NCBI GenBank assembly: GCA_016125405.1
Contig: WGLW01000003.1
Coordinates: 215,506-279,505, forward strand
From: Alphaproteobacteria bacterium
GTDB taxonomy: Bacteria; Pseudomonadota; Alphaproteobacteria; Caulobacterales; Hyphomonadaceae
Length of the DNA stretch: 64,000 nucleotides
Direction: 5' to 3'
A program made the position numbers and the translations under genes. The notes beneath the pieces are model-generated. The model did not search any database, was not told the origin of the DNA, and was given only the letters and a program-made list of their open reading frames with translations. Below are positions 63,318 through 64,000 of the stretch, piece after piece (position 1 is the first letter of the stretch; every line of letters starts with the position of its first letter).

Positions 63318-63683
63318 TCAGCCGGTAACGGTAAAATGCACGGCCGTGGTCATCGCGTGTCCATCGTCCGCGATGGTGCGGAACGACAGCACATAGGCGC
63401 CGGCGTCGAGCTTCGGCAGGGGAATCTTGAACGACGCCGCCATGTCCTTGGGCGGCGTATAGGCCAGCGGTATCGCTTTGCCGGCTGCATCCGCCAGCGT
63501 CACCTTGGCGAGACCCGCCGCTTCCGACAGTTCGAACGTGAAGTCCGGCGGCGAGGCCGCCAGCTTGGCGTTGTCGGCGATGCTCATCTCGTGAACATGC
63601 GTGTGGGCCAGCGCGGCGGGCGCGGCTGTCATTGCTGCAAGCGCCAGCGCCAGAGCGGTGACAGACATCCTGTTGAACGACAT
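63318..63683 (-). CDS. CopC family periplasmic copper-binding protein
   Basis: This encodes 121 residues with a signal peptide ending AALAHTHV, so the mature protein begins with the histidine expected to bind Cu(II). The single CopC domain has ASPPDFTFELSEAAGLAKVTLAD and the terminal SFRTIADDGHAMTTAVHFTV, whose Asp-Gly-His forms the rest of the Cu(II) site. No methionine-rich Cu(I) loop is seen, so it is a Cu(II)-only type. It probably hands copper to CopD, encoded next. Confidence 0.92.
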   Translation of the reverse strand: MSFNRMSVTALALALAAMTAAPAALAHTHVHEMSIADNAKLAASPPDFTFELSEAAGLAKVTLADAAGKAIPLAYTPPKDMAASFKIPLPKLDAGAYVLSFRTIADDGHAMTTAVHFTVTG

Positions 63684-63849
63684 GAGTGATCCCTTCGCAT
63701 GACGACCGCGCGTTGTGTCGTCTGTCGGACCGGCGAATGCCTGCGTCGATCCCGCGCCTGTTAGCCTATCTGCTTCTCACGCTGCCGGCCGCATGGCCAG
63801 ACCGATTGACAGTCCTCCGAACCGCCCATGCAGGCGGCGTGGGGTCCGG

Positions 63850-64000
63850 TCAACTGGCGGACGTCGCGCTGCACTTTTCTTCCTGACCGCCTTCGGAGGA
63901 GTCGGCGCCATCGCGCGGCGCGCCGGTTCCCGAGGAGCCCACGAACAGTTTGCAGCCGTTCGGGAAGGTGATGTCACGGCCGTTGGCCTTGCAGGTGCGG
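63850..64000 (-). CDS. Cysteine-containing protein of unknown function, C-terminal fragment
   Basis: A minus-strand frame enters from the right edge (first full codon at 63999) and ends at a TGA at 63850-63852, giving 49 residues. It has three cysteines (RTCKANG, NGCKLFVGS, EKCSATS) and an Asp/Gly/Glu-rich tail. The spacing of the first two suggests a small disulfide-stabilised secreted domain. I do not recognise the family; the N-terminus is outside the window. About 165 bp with no supported gene separate it from copC. Confidence 0.5.
   Translation of the reverse strand, partial: RTCKANGRDITFPNGCKLFVGSSGTGAPRDGADSSEGGQEEKCSATSAS

Overview
The window is a GC-rich, gene-dense bacterial chromosome segment, and its gene content points to an alphaproteobacterium. 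The evidence is a single SpoT-type Rsh gene behind rpoZ, the pdxJ-acpS-rnc-era block, a PodJ-like polarity protein, HspQ, an ethylmalonyl-CoA-pathway-type acyl-CoA dehydrogenase (Mcd), a TauE/TIGR02186 pair and a photolyase/flavin-oxidase/DUF1365/Cfa cluster. A member of the Caulobacterales/Hyphomonadaceae is my best guess, by inference only. Most neighbouring genes overlap by 4 nt (ATGA or GTGA), so operons are easy to read.

Layout. 0-5.6 kb: the 3' end of a pdeM-like nuclease gene, then on the minus strand a TIGR02186 protein with a TauE/SafE exporter, and a 1,202-residue PodJ-like scaffold. 5.8-11.9 kb: a fatty acid beta-oxidation block (MerR regulator, acyl-CoA dehydrogenase, thiolase, a small membrane protein, FadB-type fusion). 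11.9-16.7 kb: a secreted S9 peptidase, an SRPBCC protein, a hybrid sensor kinase and tRNA-Gly(TCC). 16.7-19.0 kb: GST, VOC protein, family-5 uracil-DNA glycosylase and a NYN-domain protein. 19.2-25.4 kb: the housekeeping run rpoZ-rsh-pyrE-pdxJ-acpS-rnc-era, with no lepB between acpS and rnc. 25.4-39.1 kb: accessory metabolism, including an adenylate-forming ligase, Mcd, a globin, lipoprotein enzymes, three paralogous secreted proteins of unknown function, and locally regulated HxlR and MarR units. 39.1-44.0 kb: the phrB/flavin oxidase/DUF1365/cfa operon behind a sigma-E-like promoter. 44.0-49.3 kb: phhA, hspQ, ppx/gppA-rlmE and small secreted proteins. 49.4-54.8 kb: guaB-rsmB-two tandem PH-like membrane proteins-guaA.

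The most interesting region is 54.83-59.10 kb. A 14-bp direct repeat (GATCGAGTGGGAGT) marks the 3' end of guaA and recurs 4.25 kb downstream, where it still spells the GuaA C-terminus followed by a stop. Between the copies lies a compact element with a TacA/TacT-like antitoxin and GNAT toxin, and a TOTE-type primase-helicase gene broken by one extra G. Its long non-coding ends carry repeats placed symmetrically around the att core and three phased AT-rich repeats. No integrase gene is visible. This looks like a guaA-integrated element that is either a remnant or mobilised in trans.

After the element (59.1-64 kb) come a YdeI-family protein, a TetR regulator divergent from an NAD-dependent reductase, an ArsR regulator with an SRPBCC partner (a 24-bp perfect palindrome is centred at the arsR start codon), copC-copD, and a partial cysteine-containing protein at the window edge. 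Several regulators sit beside clear repeat operators: HxlR, MarR, TetR, ArsR and the toxin-antitoxin pair. The DNA therefore makes concrete regulatory predictions that can be tested.
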